Source: Pseudomonadota bacterium (GTDB lineage Bacteria; Pseudomonadota; Gammaproteobacteria; Acidiferrobacterales; Sulfurifustaceae). From it: DNA of 6,481 bases. Below the pieces are notes generated by a model. That model saw only the letters and a list, made by a program, of their open reading frames with translations. It was not told the DNA's origin and did not search any database. The number at the start of each line of letters is the position of its first letter. Position 1 is the stretch's first letter. The position numbers and the translations under genes were made by a program. The stretch is from assembly GCA_020354085.1 (NCBI GenBank), contig CP070641.1, positions 494,493 through 500,973 of the forward strand, read 5' to 3'. Positions 1-6,427 of this stretch are shown here, one piece after another.

Positions 1-467
1 TCGGTGGCGATCACGCGCGAGCGCGGGCGCTCCTTGGCCAGTGCAAGCGCTATCGCCCCCGATCCCGTCCCGATATCCGCTATCGTCCATTCGGCATTCG
101 CCGGTATGTGTACCAGCGCGCGTTCGACCAGCAATTCCGTCTCCGGCCGCGGGATCAGCACCGCGGGCGTGATCAGCAACTCAAGCGACCAGAATTCGCG
201 CTTACCCGTGATATAGGCGATCGGCTCGCCCGCGAGGCGTCGCTGCAAGAATTCATCTAGACGCACGCACGCGGTTTGGCAGAGCGGTGTGTCAGCCCGG
301 GTGATGAGCTCGGCGCGGTTTAGACCACACGCGTGCATAACGAGGACTTCGGCGTCGAGGCGCGGCGAACTCGCAGACGGGGCTGATCCTATGACAGGAC
401 GAACGAGCGCAGCGAGCTTGGCCGCCGCGGCGCGCGTGAACTCGCCGACGGTAGGAAGCGTGTTCAT
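1..467 (-). CDS. prmC: PrmC, release factor glutamine N5-methyltransferase (5' part, truncated by window edge)
   Basis: SAM-dependent methyltransferase that methylates the glutamine of the GGQ motif in peptide release factors, its partner RF1 being encoded immediately upstream. I translated the minus strand from the ATG at 467: 155 complete codons are present, against about 280 in the full family, so the C-terminal half lies beyond position 1. Residues 1-85 fit the N-terminal helical substrate-binding domain. Residues 81-91 (EPIAYITGKRE) and 105-112 (IPRPETEL) are typical PrmC signatures. Residues 131-140 (DIGTGSGAIA) are SAM-binding motif I, and the expected acidic residue follows at about 156. 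The catalytic NPPY motif is outside the window. The start is 4 nt after the prfA stop with no clear Shine-Dalgarno, which suggests translational coupling. A partial gene at an edge, not a pseudogene: the reading frame is open throughout. Confidence 0.94.
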   Translation of the reverse strand, partial: MNTLPTVGEFTRAAAAKLAALVRPVIGSAPSASSPRLDAEVLVMHACGLNRAELITRADTPLCQTACVRLDEFLQRRLAGEPIAYITGKREFWSLELLITPAVLIPRPETELLVERALVHIPANAEWTIADIGTGSGAIALALAKERPRSRVIAT

Positions 468-471
468 TGGA

Positions 472-1560
472 TCAAGCCGCGCCGGCGAGGGCGGCGAGCT
501 GTTCGGCCTGATCGGCGGCGGTGAGCGCTTGGACGAACTCGTCGATCTTGCCTTCCATCACCTGATCGAGCTTGTACAGTGTCACGTTGACGCGATGGTC
601 GGTGACGCGCCCCTGTGGATAGTTGTAGGTGCGAATGCGCTCGGACCGATCGCCTGTCCCCACCTGGGATTTGCGGTTCGCGGCCTCGGCCTCGCGCTGC
701 TTGCGCTGTTCCATCTCCAACAGGCGGGCGGACAGGATCGACATGGCGCGCGAGCGGTTCTTGTGCTGCGAACGCTCGTCCTGGCACTCGACCACGATGC
801 CGGTCGGAAGATGCGTGATGCGAATCGCGGAATCGGTTTTGTTGACGTGCTGGCCACCGGCCCCGCTCGCGCGGAAGGTATCGACCTTGAGGTCGGAGGG
901 ATTGAGATTGATGTCGTCAATCTCATCGGCCTCCGGCAACACGGCAACCGTTACCGTTGAGGTGTGAATACGGCCCTGTGCCTCGGTGGCCGGCACGCGC
1001 TGCACGCGGTGCACGCCCGATTCGAACTTCATCTTGGAATACACGCCCTGGCCCGCGATGCGCGCAATAATTTCCTTGTAGCCGCCGTGCTCGCCGGGGT
1101 TTTGCGACACGATTTCCACGTCCCAACGGTTCATTTGCGCGAAGTAGTTGTACATGCGAAACAGGTCGCCGACGAAGATCGCAGCCTCATCGCCCCCGGT
1201 GCCGGCCCGAATCTCGAGAAAAACATTGCGCTGGTCGTTCGGGTCCTTTGGCAACAACAGGGTCTGGAGCTGCTGCTCGACTTCCGCAAGCTCCGCTTCG
1301 GTGCGCGCAAGCTCTTCTTCCGCCATGGCGCGCATCTCGGCATCCGGGTCTTGCAGCATCTTGCGCGCCGCTTCTTGCTCGGCCTGCGATTTTTGAAGAG
1401 CGCGATAGTGACCAACGATAGCGTTGAGCTCAGCGTATTCCTGGGAAAGCTTGCGGAACTGTTCCTGGTTGCCGATGACGCTCGGTTCGGACAAGAGAGC
1501 CGTGACCTCGTCAAAGCGTTGCGTGAGGCGGTCGAGCCTCATGAGGAGCGACGCGTGCAT
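472..1560 (-). CDS. prfA: Peptide chain release factor 1 (RF1)
   Basis: Class I release factor that reads UAA and UAG stop codons in the ribosomal A site and triggers release of the peptide. The 362-residue product matches the family's usual length (about 360). The N-terminal helical domain is residues 1-110. Residues 117-126 (EIRAGTGGDE) are a family signature. The stop-recognition tripeptide is P190-A191-T192, the PxT type that marks RF1 rather than the SPF of RF2. The catalytic GGQ is at 235-237, so Q237 is the expected target of PrmC. The ATG at 1560 aligns with the usual RF1 N-terminus and lies 2 nt after the hemA TAA. A GAGAAG Shine-Dalgarno at 1566-1571 sits inside the end of hemA. Middle gene of the hemA-prfA-prmC operon. 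No programmed frameshift is present, as expected for RF1. Confidence 0.98.
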   Translation of the reverse strand: MHASLLMRLDRLTQRFDEVTALLSEPSVIGNQEQFRKLSQEYAELNAIVGHYRALQKSQAEQEAARKMLQDPDAEMRAMAEEELARTEAELAEVEQQLQTLLLPKDPNDQRNVFLEIRAGTGGDEAAIFVGDLFRMYNYFAQMNRWDVEIVSQNPGEHGGYKEIIARIAGQGVYSKMKFESGVHRVQRVPATEAQGRIHTSTVTVAVLPEADEIDDINLNPSDLKVDTFRASGAGGQHVNKTDSAIRITHLPTGIVVECQDERSQHKNRSRAMSILSARLLEMEQRKQREAEAANRKSQVGTGDRSERIRTYNYPQGRVTDHRVNVTLYKLDQVMEGKIDEFVQALTAADQAEQLAALAGAA

Positions 1561-1562
1561 CG

Positions 1563-2819
1563 TTACTTCTCGCGCAGGTTGAACAGACGGCGCGCGGCGT
1601 CGTTGAGTTGCAGACTTTCTTCCAGCTCGGCTTGGGTAAGCGCCGCTGAGGGCGCATGCGTGAACTTGTTGGTAAGCGCGCGCGCCAACTGCTCGATGAC
1701 CTTCTGCGGATCTTCACCGCGCGCAAGCCGGCGGCGTGCGCGCTTGAGTTCGAGTTCGCGTAGTTCGTTGGCGGAGTCACGAAGTGCGCGAATGGTGGGA
1801 ACCACGTCCAGGGTAGCGACCCAGCGCATGAAATCGGTGACCTGGATCTCGATGATGCGCTCGGCCTCGCGCGCCGCCTCAAGCCGGGACAGCTTGTTCT
1901 CCTGCACCACCTGGCTCAGGTCATCGACAGTGTAAAGATATACGTCGTCGAGCTCGGCGACCTCGGCTTCGATGTCGCGCGGCACGGCAATATCGACCAT
2001 GTACATGGGGCGGTGTTTGCGCGCTTTGAGCGCACGCTCGACCGCGCCCTTGCCGAGAATCGGCAGCTGGCTAGCCGTGGAAGAGATGACGATATCGGCG
2101 TCGGCCAGGCGATTGGGCAGCTCGGCGAGCGCGATGGCCTCGGCGTGGAACTCGGCCGCGACCGCCTCGGCGCGCTCGAGCGTGCGATTGGCAACGATCA
2201 TGTGGCCGATGCCGTTTTGTTTGAGGTGGCGGCCAGCCAATTCGATCGTCTCGCCCGCGCCGATCAGGAGCACGGTCTTGTCAGCCAGGGTATCGAAGAT
2301 GCGCTTGGCGAGCTGCACCGCGGTCGAGGCTACCGATACCGGGCTCGCACCGATGGCGGTGTCGGTGCGAACCTGCTTGGCGACGGAGAAGGTCTGCTGG
2401 AACAGGTGATTCAGAATCTTGCCGGTCGCACCGCTCTTGTGGGCGATGGCGAAGGCGTCTTTCATTTGCCCCAAGATCTGAGGCTCGCCCACCACCAGCG
2501 AATCGAGCCCGGCGGCGACGCGAAAGGCGTGACGGACCGCCGCTTCGTCGATGTGTTGGTAGACATAGGGCCGGATGTCGTCGCTCTTCAGCCGGTGGTA
2601 GTCGCAGAACCACTCGATTAGCAGGTCTTCGCGTTCCGGATCGAGGTCGCAATAGACCTCGGTGCGGTTGCAGGTCGACAGAATCGTCGCCTCGTTCGCC
2701 GCGCCGCTGTGGGTCACTTCGTGCAGCGCCCGGGTCAAATGCTCCGGCGCAAACGCCGCCTTTTCACGGACATTGACCGGAGCGGTATGGTGATTGATTC
2801 CGAAGGCCAGGAGCTGCAT
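1563..2819 (-). CDS. hemA: Glutamyl-tRNA reductase
   Basis: NADPH-dependent cytoplasmic enzyme that reduces glutamyl-tRNA(Glu) to glutamate-1-semialdehyde, the first committed step of C5-route tetrapyrrole (haem) synthesis. From the ATG at 2819 the product is 418 residues, the usual length. The frame stays open upstream to a TTG at 2861, but that would add 14 unconserved residues before MQLLAFGINHHTAPV, the conserved N-terminus, so 2819 is chosen. The catalytic domain holds the active-site cysteine C50 in STCNRTE and the signature GEPQILGQMK (111-120). The NADPH domain has GAGETIE (187-193) and SSTAS (246-250). Residues from about 320 form the helical dimerisation domain, ending in HAPSAAL and the RLFNLR tail. 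First gene of a leftward operon with prfA 2 nt downstream. The Shine-Dalgarno is poor. The region upstream offers a TTGACA -35 box. Confidence 0.98.
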   Translation of the reverse strand: MQLLAFGINHHTAPVNVREKAAFAPEHLTRALHEVTHSGAANEATILSTCNRTEVYCDLDPEREDLLIEWFCDYHRLKSDDIRPYVYQHIDEAAVRHAFRVAAGLDSLVVGEPQILGQMKDAFAIAHKSGATGKILNHLFQQTFSVAKQVRTDTAIGASPVSVASTAVQLAKRIFDTLADKTVLLIGAGETIELAGRHLKQNGIGHMIVANRTLERAEAVAAEFHAEAIALAELPNRLADADIVISSTASQLPILGKGAVERALKARKHRPMYMVDIAVPRDIEAEVAELDDVYLYTVDDLSQVVQENKLSRLEAAREAERIIEIQVTDFMRWVATLDVVPTIRALRDSANELRELELKRARRRLARGEDPQKVIEQLARALTNKFTHAPSAALTQAELEESLQLNDAARRLFNLREK

Positions 2820-2848
2820 TGGGTGTGCCGGGCAACCGATTGGGGCGG

Positions 2849-2877
2849 AATTTGCGCCCAACAGGGTAGTGTGTCAA
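2849..2877 (-). promoter_or_regulatory. Candidate hemA operon promoter
   Basis: On the minus strand a perfect TTGACA -35 hexamer lies at 2872-2877. A 17-nt spacer leads to CAAATT at 2849-2854, which keeps only the A2, A4 and T6 positions of the -10 consensus. Transcription would start near 2842, giving a leader of roughly 22 nt to the hemA ATG. The spacing is ideal but the -10 is weak, so the call rests mainly on the -35 and on the position upstream of the first gene of the operon. Confidence 0.45.
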
Positions 2878-2960
2878 GCCAAGCGGGCGCGGAATAGCGA
2901 GAAAAACCAAGAAGTTCCGGATGCTGTGCCAGCCCGCGCGGCGACCTGGTGTTTCGGCCG

Positions 2961-2975
2961 CAGCCGCCACGGCTG
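2961..2975. other. Short perfect hairpin in the divergent intergenic region
   Basis: CAGCCG (2961-2966), a CCA loop and CGGCTG (2970-2975) form a 6-bp perfect stem. On the plus strand it is followed by an AT-rich tract containing TTTTT at 2984-2988, so it resembles a weak intrinsic terminator, but no plus-strand gene ends upstream for it to terminate. It directly abuts the -10-like island at 2976-2984 and could equally be a protein-binding dyad or a chance structure. Confidence 0.3.
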
Positions 2976-2984
2976 TATTATACT
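2976..2984. promoter_or_regulatory. AT-rich -10-like island, readable on both strands
   Basis: In GC-rich surroundings this short stretch reads TATTAT (2976-2981) or TATACT (2979-2984) on the plus strand, and an exact TATAAT on the minus strand (complement of 2977-2982). The plus-strand version is the best -10 candidate for the TPR-lolB-ispE operon and would leave a leader of about 105 nt. The minus-strand version could be a second, distal hemA promoter. No convincing -35 box lies at 16-18 nt on either side: the best on the plus strand is TTTCGG at 2952-2957, and the minus strand offers CCAAGC. Direction is therefore unresolved. Confidence 0.4.
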
Positions 2985-3085
2985 TTTTGAATCTTGAGCG
3001 CTTGGGCGCCGTGGTGGGAAGGGGCTCACGCGGGGCAATGGGCGAGGCAAGCGGCACGTGCACCGCGCAGAGCGTGAAACTCACC

Positions 3086-3091
3086 GGAGAG
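3086..3091 (+). promoter_or_regulatory. Shine-Dalgarno of the TPR lipoprotein gene
   Basis: GGAGAG lies 5 nt before the ATG at 3097 and 8 nt before a second in-frame ATG at 3100. It sets the start here and argues against the in-frame GTG at 3058, which has no purine-rich site at the right distance and would bury the lipoprotein signal sequence behind 13 charged residues. Confidence 0.75.
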
Positions 3092-3096
3092 ACGTA

Positions 3097-4839
3097 ATGA
3101 TGCATATCCCCACCCGGTTCGCGATCTTTTCACTGTTCCTCCTTCTAAGTGCCTGCGCGAGCGTGGCACCGACGCCCGCGCCTGCGCCGGCTGCAAGCGA
3201 AGCGACACCGCCGCCCGCGGCGAGCAAAGACGCCGATCTGCCGAAGATCGATCTCGAACCGAGCGTTATGTTCGACTTTCTGGTCGGCGAGTTGGCTGGC
3301 CAGCGTGGTCAGATGAACGTCGCGGCTATTGCCCTCAATCGTGCCGCCAGGGAGACGCGCGACCCGCGCCTGGCCGAGCGCGCGACGCTAGCCGCGCTGT
3401 ACGCCAAGCACTATGGCGACGCCCTCAAGTCTGCGGAGCTGTGGGTGGAGTTGCGACCGCAGGACGCCGACGCGCGCGAGGCGCTCGCCACCGTTTATAT
3501 GGAGCTCGAACGCCCGGTAGAGGCGCGCGCCCAGTTCGACGAGATCCTCGCAATCGAGGAGGGGCGGAACAATCTCGAGCAGGCCTATATGCGCGTCGCC
3601 GCGGTGTTGTCGCGCCAAAGCAATCGCAACATGGCGTTGGACGTGATGCAGCAGCTGGTGCGCACGCATCCGTTGTCGCCGGCGGCGCATATCGCCATGG
3701 CACACCTCGCGGTGCGTGCCGGCAACCTGGATGATGCGTTGGCCGCTTCCGATCAGGCGCTGGGGCTCAAGCCCGACTGGGAAGCGGCGGCGCTGTTCAA
3801 GGCACGTATTCTGATTTCACAGAAAGACGTGCCGGCCGCCGATGCGTTTTTCGAGACTTACCTCAGGCAATTTCCGGGCGCGACCAATCTGCGCATGAGC
3901 TATGCGCGTCATTTGATCGATCAGAAACAATGGGAGCGCGCCAACGAGCAATTCAAGCGCGTCATCGCGGCCCAGCCGGACGACGCCGATGCGATGTATG
4001 CGGTTGGGTTGCTTTCGCTGCAAACCAATCGTCTGGAGGAAGCGGATAAGTACCTGAGGAAGGCGCTCGAACTGCGTCCGGAGAACGACCAAGCGCGCGT
4101 CTACCTGGGTCAAGTCGCCGAGCAGCGCAAGCGCTACAGCGAGGCCATCTTGTGGTACGAGCAGGTCGGTCCGGGGGAGTTCTATTTTGAGGCCCAGGCG
4201 CGCATCGGCATTATGATCGCGCGTGAGGGCGATCTGCCGCGCGCCCGCGCACACTTGCAGGCTATCCATGCTGCCAGCACCGCTCAGAAGGTGCAGCGCG
4301 CGTTGGCCGAAGAGCAAATCCTGCGCGAGGCGAAGAAGTTCGATCTCGCCTACGCCGTGCTCAATCGCGCGATTGCCGAGATCCCGAACGAAAAGGACCT
4401 GCTGTATGCGCGTGCCCTGGTAGCGGAAAAGCTCGGTTTGCTCGATGTGGTCGAGGCAGACCTGCGCGAGGTCATCAAGCGGGATCCGAAAAATGCCCAC
4501 GCGTTGAATGCGCTCGGCTACACATTGGCGGATCGCACCACCCGTTACGAGGAGGCGAAGGAGTATTTGTCCCAGGCCCTCGCGATCAAACCCGACGACG
4601 CCTTCATCTTGGACAGCATGGGCTGGTTACAGTACAAACTTGGCAACCACGCCGAATCCATCAAGCTCTTGCGCCGCGCGCTTGAAGTGCGCAACGACGC
4701 CGAGATCTCCGCGCACTTGGGCGAAGTGCTGTGGGTGATGGGCAATCGCAACGAGGCCGAGTCGGTTTGGAATCGCGCCCTCAAGGACACGCCGGACAAC
4801 GAAGCACTGCTCGACGTGATGAAGAAGTTCAAGCGGTGA
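3097..4839 (+). CDS. TPR-repeat outer-membrane lipoprotein of unknown function
   Basis: The 580-residue protein has a lipoprotein signal peptide: MMHIPTRF, a hydrophobic stretch to residue 17, then the lipobox LSAC with the lipidated cysteine at C20. Residue +2 is Ala, not Asp, so sorting to the outer membrane is expected. A Pro/Ala-rich linker (22-45) follows. From about residue 58 to the end the protein consists of degenerate tetratricopeptide repeats of 31-36 residues; I count up to about 15. The clearest are 195-228, 297-330, 466-501 and 502-533, with the usual G/A...A...P pattern and ends such as LKPDW, LRPEN and IKPDD. TPR solenoids bind other proteins; no enzymatic motif is visible. 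From memory, a similar TPR protein sits between hemA and lolB in Pseudomonas. The stop codon overlaps the lolB start, so the two are translationally coupled, which suggests a job in outer-membrane lipoprotein handling or envelope assembly. That role is inference. The start could be 3097 or 3100. Confidence 0.93.
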   Translation: MMHIPTRFAIFSLFLLLSACASVAPTPAPAPAASEATPPPAASKDADLPKIDLEPSVMFDFLVGELAGQRGQMNVAAIALNRAARETRDPRLAERATLAALYAKHYGDALKSAELWVELRPQDADAREALATVYMELERPVEARAQFDEILAIEEGRNNLEQAYMRVAAVLSRQSNRNMALDVMQQLVRTHPLSPAAHIAMAHLAVRAGNLDDALAASDQALGLKPDWEAAALFKARILISQKDVPAADAFFETYLRQFPGATNLRMSYARHLIDQKQWERANEQFKRVIAAQPDDADAMYAVGLLSLQTNRLEEADKYLRKALELRPENDQARVYLGQVAEQRKRYSEAILWYEQVGPGEFYFEAQARIGIMIAREGDLPRARAHLQAIHAASTAQKVQRALAEEQILREAKKFDLAYAVLNRAIAEIPNEKDLLYARALVAEKLGLLDVVEADLREVIKRDPKNAHALNALGYTLADRTTRYEEAKEYLSQALAIKPDDAFILDSMGWLQYKLGNHAESIKLLRRALEVRNDAEISAHLGEVLWVMGNRNEAESVWNRALKDTPDNEALLDVMKKFKR

Positions 4840-5471
4840 TCGCGCGCCTCGCGGCTGCCGCCGCGCTGGCGTTGCTTGCGGGTTGCGCCACCGTCACCGA
4901 TCGTCCGCCCGTGTCCGACGTGAATGCGGCGTTTCGCGCACGGCAGGCGGATCTCGCTGCACTCAATCGTTGGGACTTGCACGGACGCGTGGCGCTGCGC
5001 AGCGAAAGCGAGGGCTGGAACGCTTCACTCGTGTGGTGGCGCCGATCCGATCGGCACCGCATCGATCTCGCCGGCCCCCTGGGTAGCGGGCGCGTCCGCC
5101 TGAAGCAGGACGCCGACGGCGCGGAGCTGCACGACAGCGAGCAAAACGTATTGCACGATAGCAGCGCCGAAGCGCTGCTCGCGCGTGCGACCGGGTGGCA
5201 ACTGCCGGTCAACGGGCTGAACTATTGGGTGTTGGGTTTGCCTGCGCCCGGTTCACCCAATTCGGTCGCTCTCGATCCCTGGGGGAGGCCCGCTACGCTC
5301 GAGCAGCAGGGCTGGCAGGTCGAGTACCTCGACTACGCCAAGTTCAGCGGACGCGAGCTGCCCAGTCGGCTATTCCTCAAGCGCCGGTCTGATGCACCCG
5401 CCGTGGCGCCGGATGCGCCGGCGACGCTTGAGGTTCGTCTGGTGATTGAGCGCTGGGTGTTCGGCGACTAA
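4836..5471 (+). CDS. lolB: Outer-membrane lipoprotein LolB (lipoprotein acceptor)
   Basis: LolB receives lipoproteins from the periplasmic carrier LolA and inserts them into the outer membrane; it is itself a lipoprotein. The GTG at 4836 shares bases with the TGA of the upstream gene (GTGA) and gives a product of 211 residues, close to the E. coli length of 207. The signal peptide ends in the lipobox LAGC with lipidated C17 followed by Ala, an outer-membrane retention type. No ATG is available nearby; the ORF extends upstream only into the neighbouring gene. Family marks: LAGPLGSGRV (78-87), whose L82 aligns with the membrane-inserting loop leucine of E. coli LolB (mature L68), and WQLPVNGLNYWVLGLPAPG (121-139). 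An Ala/Pro-rich stretch at 185-197 near the C-terminus looks like a small lineage-specific insertion. A weak purine-rich stretch (GAAGAAG, near 4820-4826) precedes the start. Lies 36 nt before ispE. Confidence 0.94.
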   Translation: MIARLAAAAALALLAGCATVTDRPPVSDVNAAFRARQADLAALNRWDLHGRVALRSESEGWNASLVWWRRSDRHRIDLAGPLGSGRVRLKQDADGAELHDSEQNVLHDSSAEALLARATGWQLPVNGLNYWVLGLPAPGSPNSVALDPWGRPATLEQQGWQVEYLDYAKFSGRELPSRLFLKRRSDAPAVAPDAPATLEVRLVIERWVFGD

Positions 5472-5507
5472 TCATCTGTCCACGGGGCGCTGCTAGAATC
5501 GCAGGCC

Positions 5508-6377
5508 ATGAAGACCTGGCCGGCGCCGGCGAAACTGAACCTGTTCTTGCACGTCGTCGGTCGGCGCCCCGACGGCTATCATCTGCTTCAAACGGTGTTC
5601 CAGTTTCTCGATTTCGCCGACACGTTGCGTTTCAAGGTAACTAATGACGGGCGAATTCGACGAGCGGTCGAATTGCCGGGCGTGCCAGAGGAGACAGATC
5701 TCACTGTGCGTGCGGCCCGCCTGTTGCAACAGGCCGGTGCGAACAAGCAGGGCGCCGTCATCCATATCGACAAACGCATTCCGGCCGGTGGCGGATTGGG
5801 AGGCGGAAGCTCGGATGCCGCCACGACCTTGCTCGCGCTCAATGAGCTTTGGGGCCTACGTCTTCCGCGCGCCGAATTGGCCCGGCTCGGGCTCACGCTC
5901 GGGGCCGATGTCCCGGTTTTCATATTTGGCCAGGCCGCCTGGGCTGAGGGTGTCGGCGAGGTCCTTTCGCCGGTCAAACTGCCGGAACCGTGGTACGTGG
6001 TGCTGGTTCCCCCTATTAATGTCGTGACCGCGGCGGTGTTCGAGGACTACGCCGCTCGGCGTGACGCGGCCCCCAGTCATGAGGATCAGGCCGCGCCCCA
6101 GGCGCAATTGACACCCTATACCCCCGCCATCACAATACGCGACTTTTTTGCGGGCCAGGGGCGCAACGATCTCGAAAACGTGACGCGGTGCCTGTATCCG
6201 GTGGTGGGAGAGGCGCTCGATTGGCTCGGTCGATTCGGCCGCGCACGTATGACGGGCTCCGGCGGCTGTGTGTTCCTGGACGTTGCCGACCAAGACGCGG
6301 CGCAGCAGATCCTGTCCCAGGTACCGGCACCCCTGACCGGGTTCGTCGCGCGCGGCATGAACCGTCATCCCTTATAA
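5508..6377 (+). CDS. ispE: 4-diphosphocytidyl-2-C-methyl-D-erythritol kinase
   Basis: GHMP-family kinase of the non-mevalonate (MEP) pathway: it phosphorylates the 2-hydroxyl of CDP-methylerythritol with ATP, leading to isopentenyl diphosphate in the cytoplasm. The 289-residue length matches the family (about 283). Seen in order: N-terminal PAPAKLNLFLHVVGRRPDGYH (6-25) with K9 matching catalytic K10 of E. coli; VFQFLDFAD (30-38); the glycine-rich ATP loop GGGLGGGSSDAA (94-105); LGADVPVF (131-138) with catalytic D134; and the C-terminal GHMP motif MTGSGGCVF (248-256). The start is the ATG at 5508, preceded by a modest AGG (5503-5505). It follows lolB by 36 nt with no terminator visible, so it is probably co-transcribed. 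A TATAAT sequence straddles its TAA stop codon and probably serves the tRNA gene downstream. Confidence 0.98.
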   Translation: MKTWPAPAKLNLFLHVVGRRPDGYHLLQTVFQFLDFADTLRFKVTNDGRIRRAVELPGVPEETDLTVRAARLLQQAGANKQGAVIHIDKRIPAGGGLGGGSSDAATTLLALNELWGLRLPRAELARLGLTLGADVPVFIFGQAAWAEGVGEVLSPVKLPEPWYVVLVPPINVVTAAVFEDYAARRDAAPSHEDQAAPQAQLTPYTPAITIRDFFAGQGRNDLENVTRCLYPVVGEALDWLGRFGRARMTGSGGCVFLDVADQDAAQQILSQVPAPLTGFVARGMNRHPL

Positions 6378-6391
6378 TGCGCGCGCCCGGG
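6373..6391 (+). promoter_or_regulatory. Candidate tRNA promoter: consensus -10 with GC-rich discriminator
   Basis: A perfect TATAAT (6373-6378) overlaps the ispE TAA stop codon (6375-6377). It is followed at once by GCGCGCGCCCGGG. A consensus -10 with a GC-only discriminator is the known pattern of stringently controlled tRNA and rRNA promoters. Transcription would start near 6385, about 43 nt before the mature tRNA. No good -35 hexamer appears at 16-18 nt upstream (6349-6355 is GC-rich), so the strength is uncertain, and read-through from ispE may also supply the tRNA. Confidence 0.5.
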
Positions 6392-6427
6392 ATGTGGGGA
6401 GCGACCCAGGTTCGGAAGTTCAGATTT

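Noticed and set aside
289..960. Plus-strand open frame of 223 codons opposite prfA and prmC
   Set aside because: Exact antisense shadow of conserved coding sequence, no Shine-Dalgarno, no family resemblance.
964..1935. Long plus-strand open frame (323 codons) across prfA and hemA
   Set aside because: It lies antisense to two clearly conserved genes and crosses their junction; the translation is Arg/Ser/Leu-rich with no recognisable domain. Long antisense frames are expected in GC-rich DNA.
3054..3061. Palindrome GCACGTGC upstream of the TPR gene as an operator
   Set aside because: An isolated 8-nt palindrome in GC-rich DNA is likely by chance and I know no regulator that would fit it here.
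3058..3096. Earlier GTG start for the TPR lipoprotein
   Set aside because: No Shine-Dalgarno at the right distance, and it would put 13 mostly charged residues ahead of a normal lipoprotein signal peptide. The GGAGAG at 3086-3091 supports 3097 or 3100.
3817..4500. Minus-strand open frame of 227 codons opposite the TPR gene
   Set aside because: Antisense shadow: the plus-strand frame has the signal peptide, the TPR pattern and a good ribosome binding site, while this one has none.
5494..5499. TAGAAT as a -10 box for ispE
   Set aside because: It would place the transcript start at about the ispE ATG, there is no -35 at 17 nt upstream, and ispE already follows lolB closely in one operon.
6389..6395. 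GGGATGT repeated at the window end (6475-6481), as a possible direct repeat or attachment site
   Set aside because: Only 7 nt, and the second copy is cut by the edge; too short to separate from chance, although tRNA genes are common integration targets.
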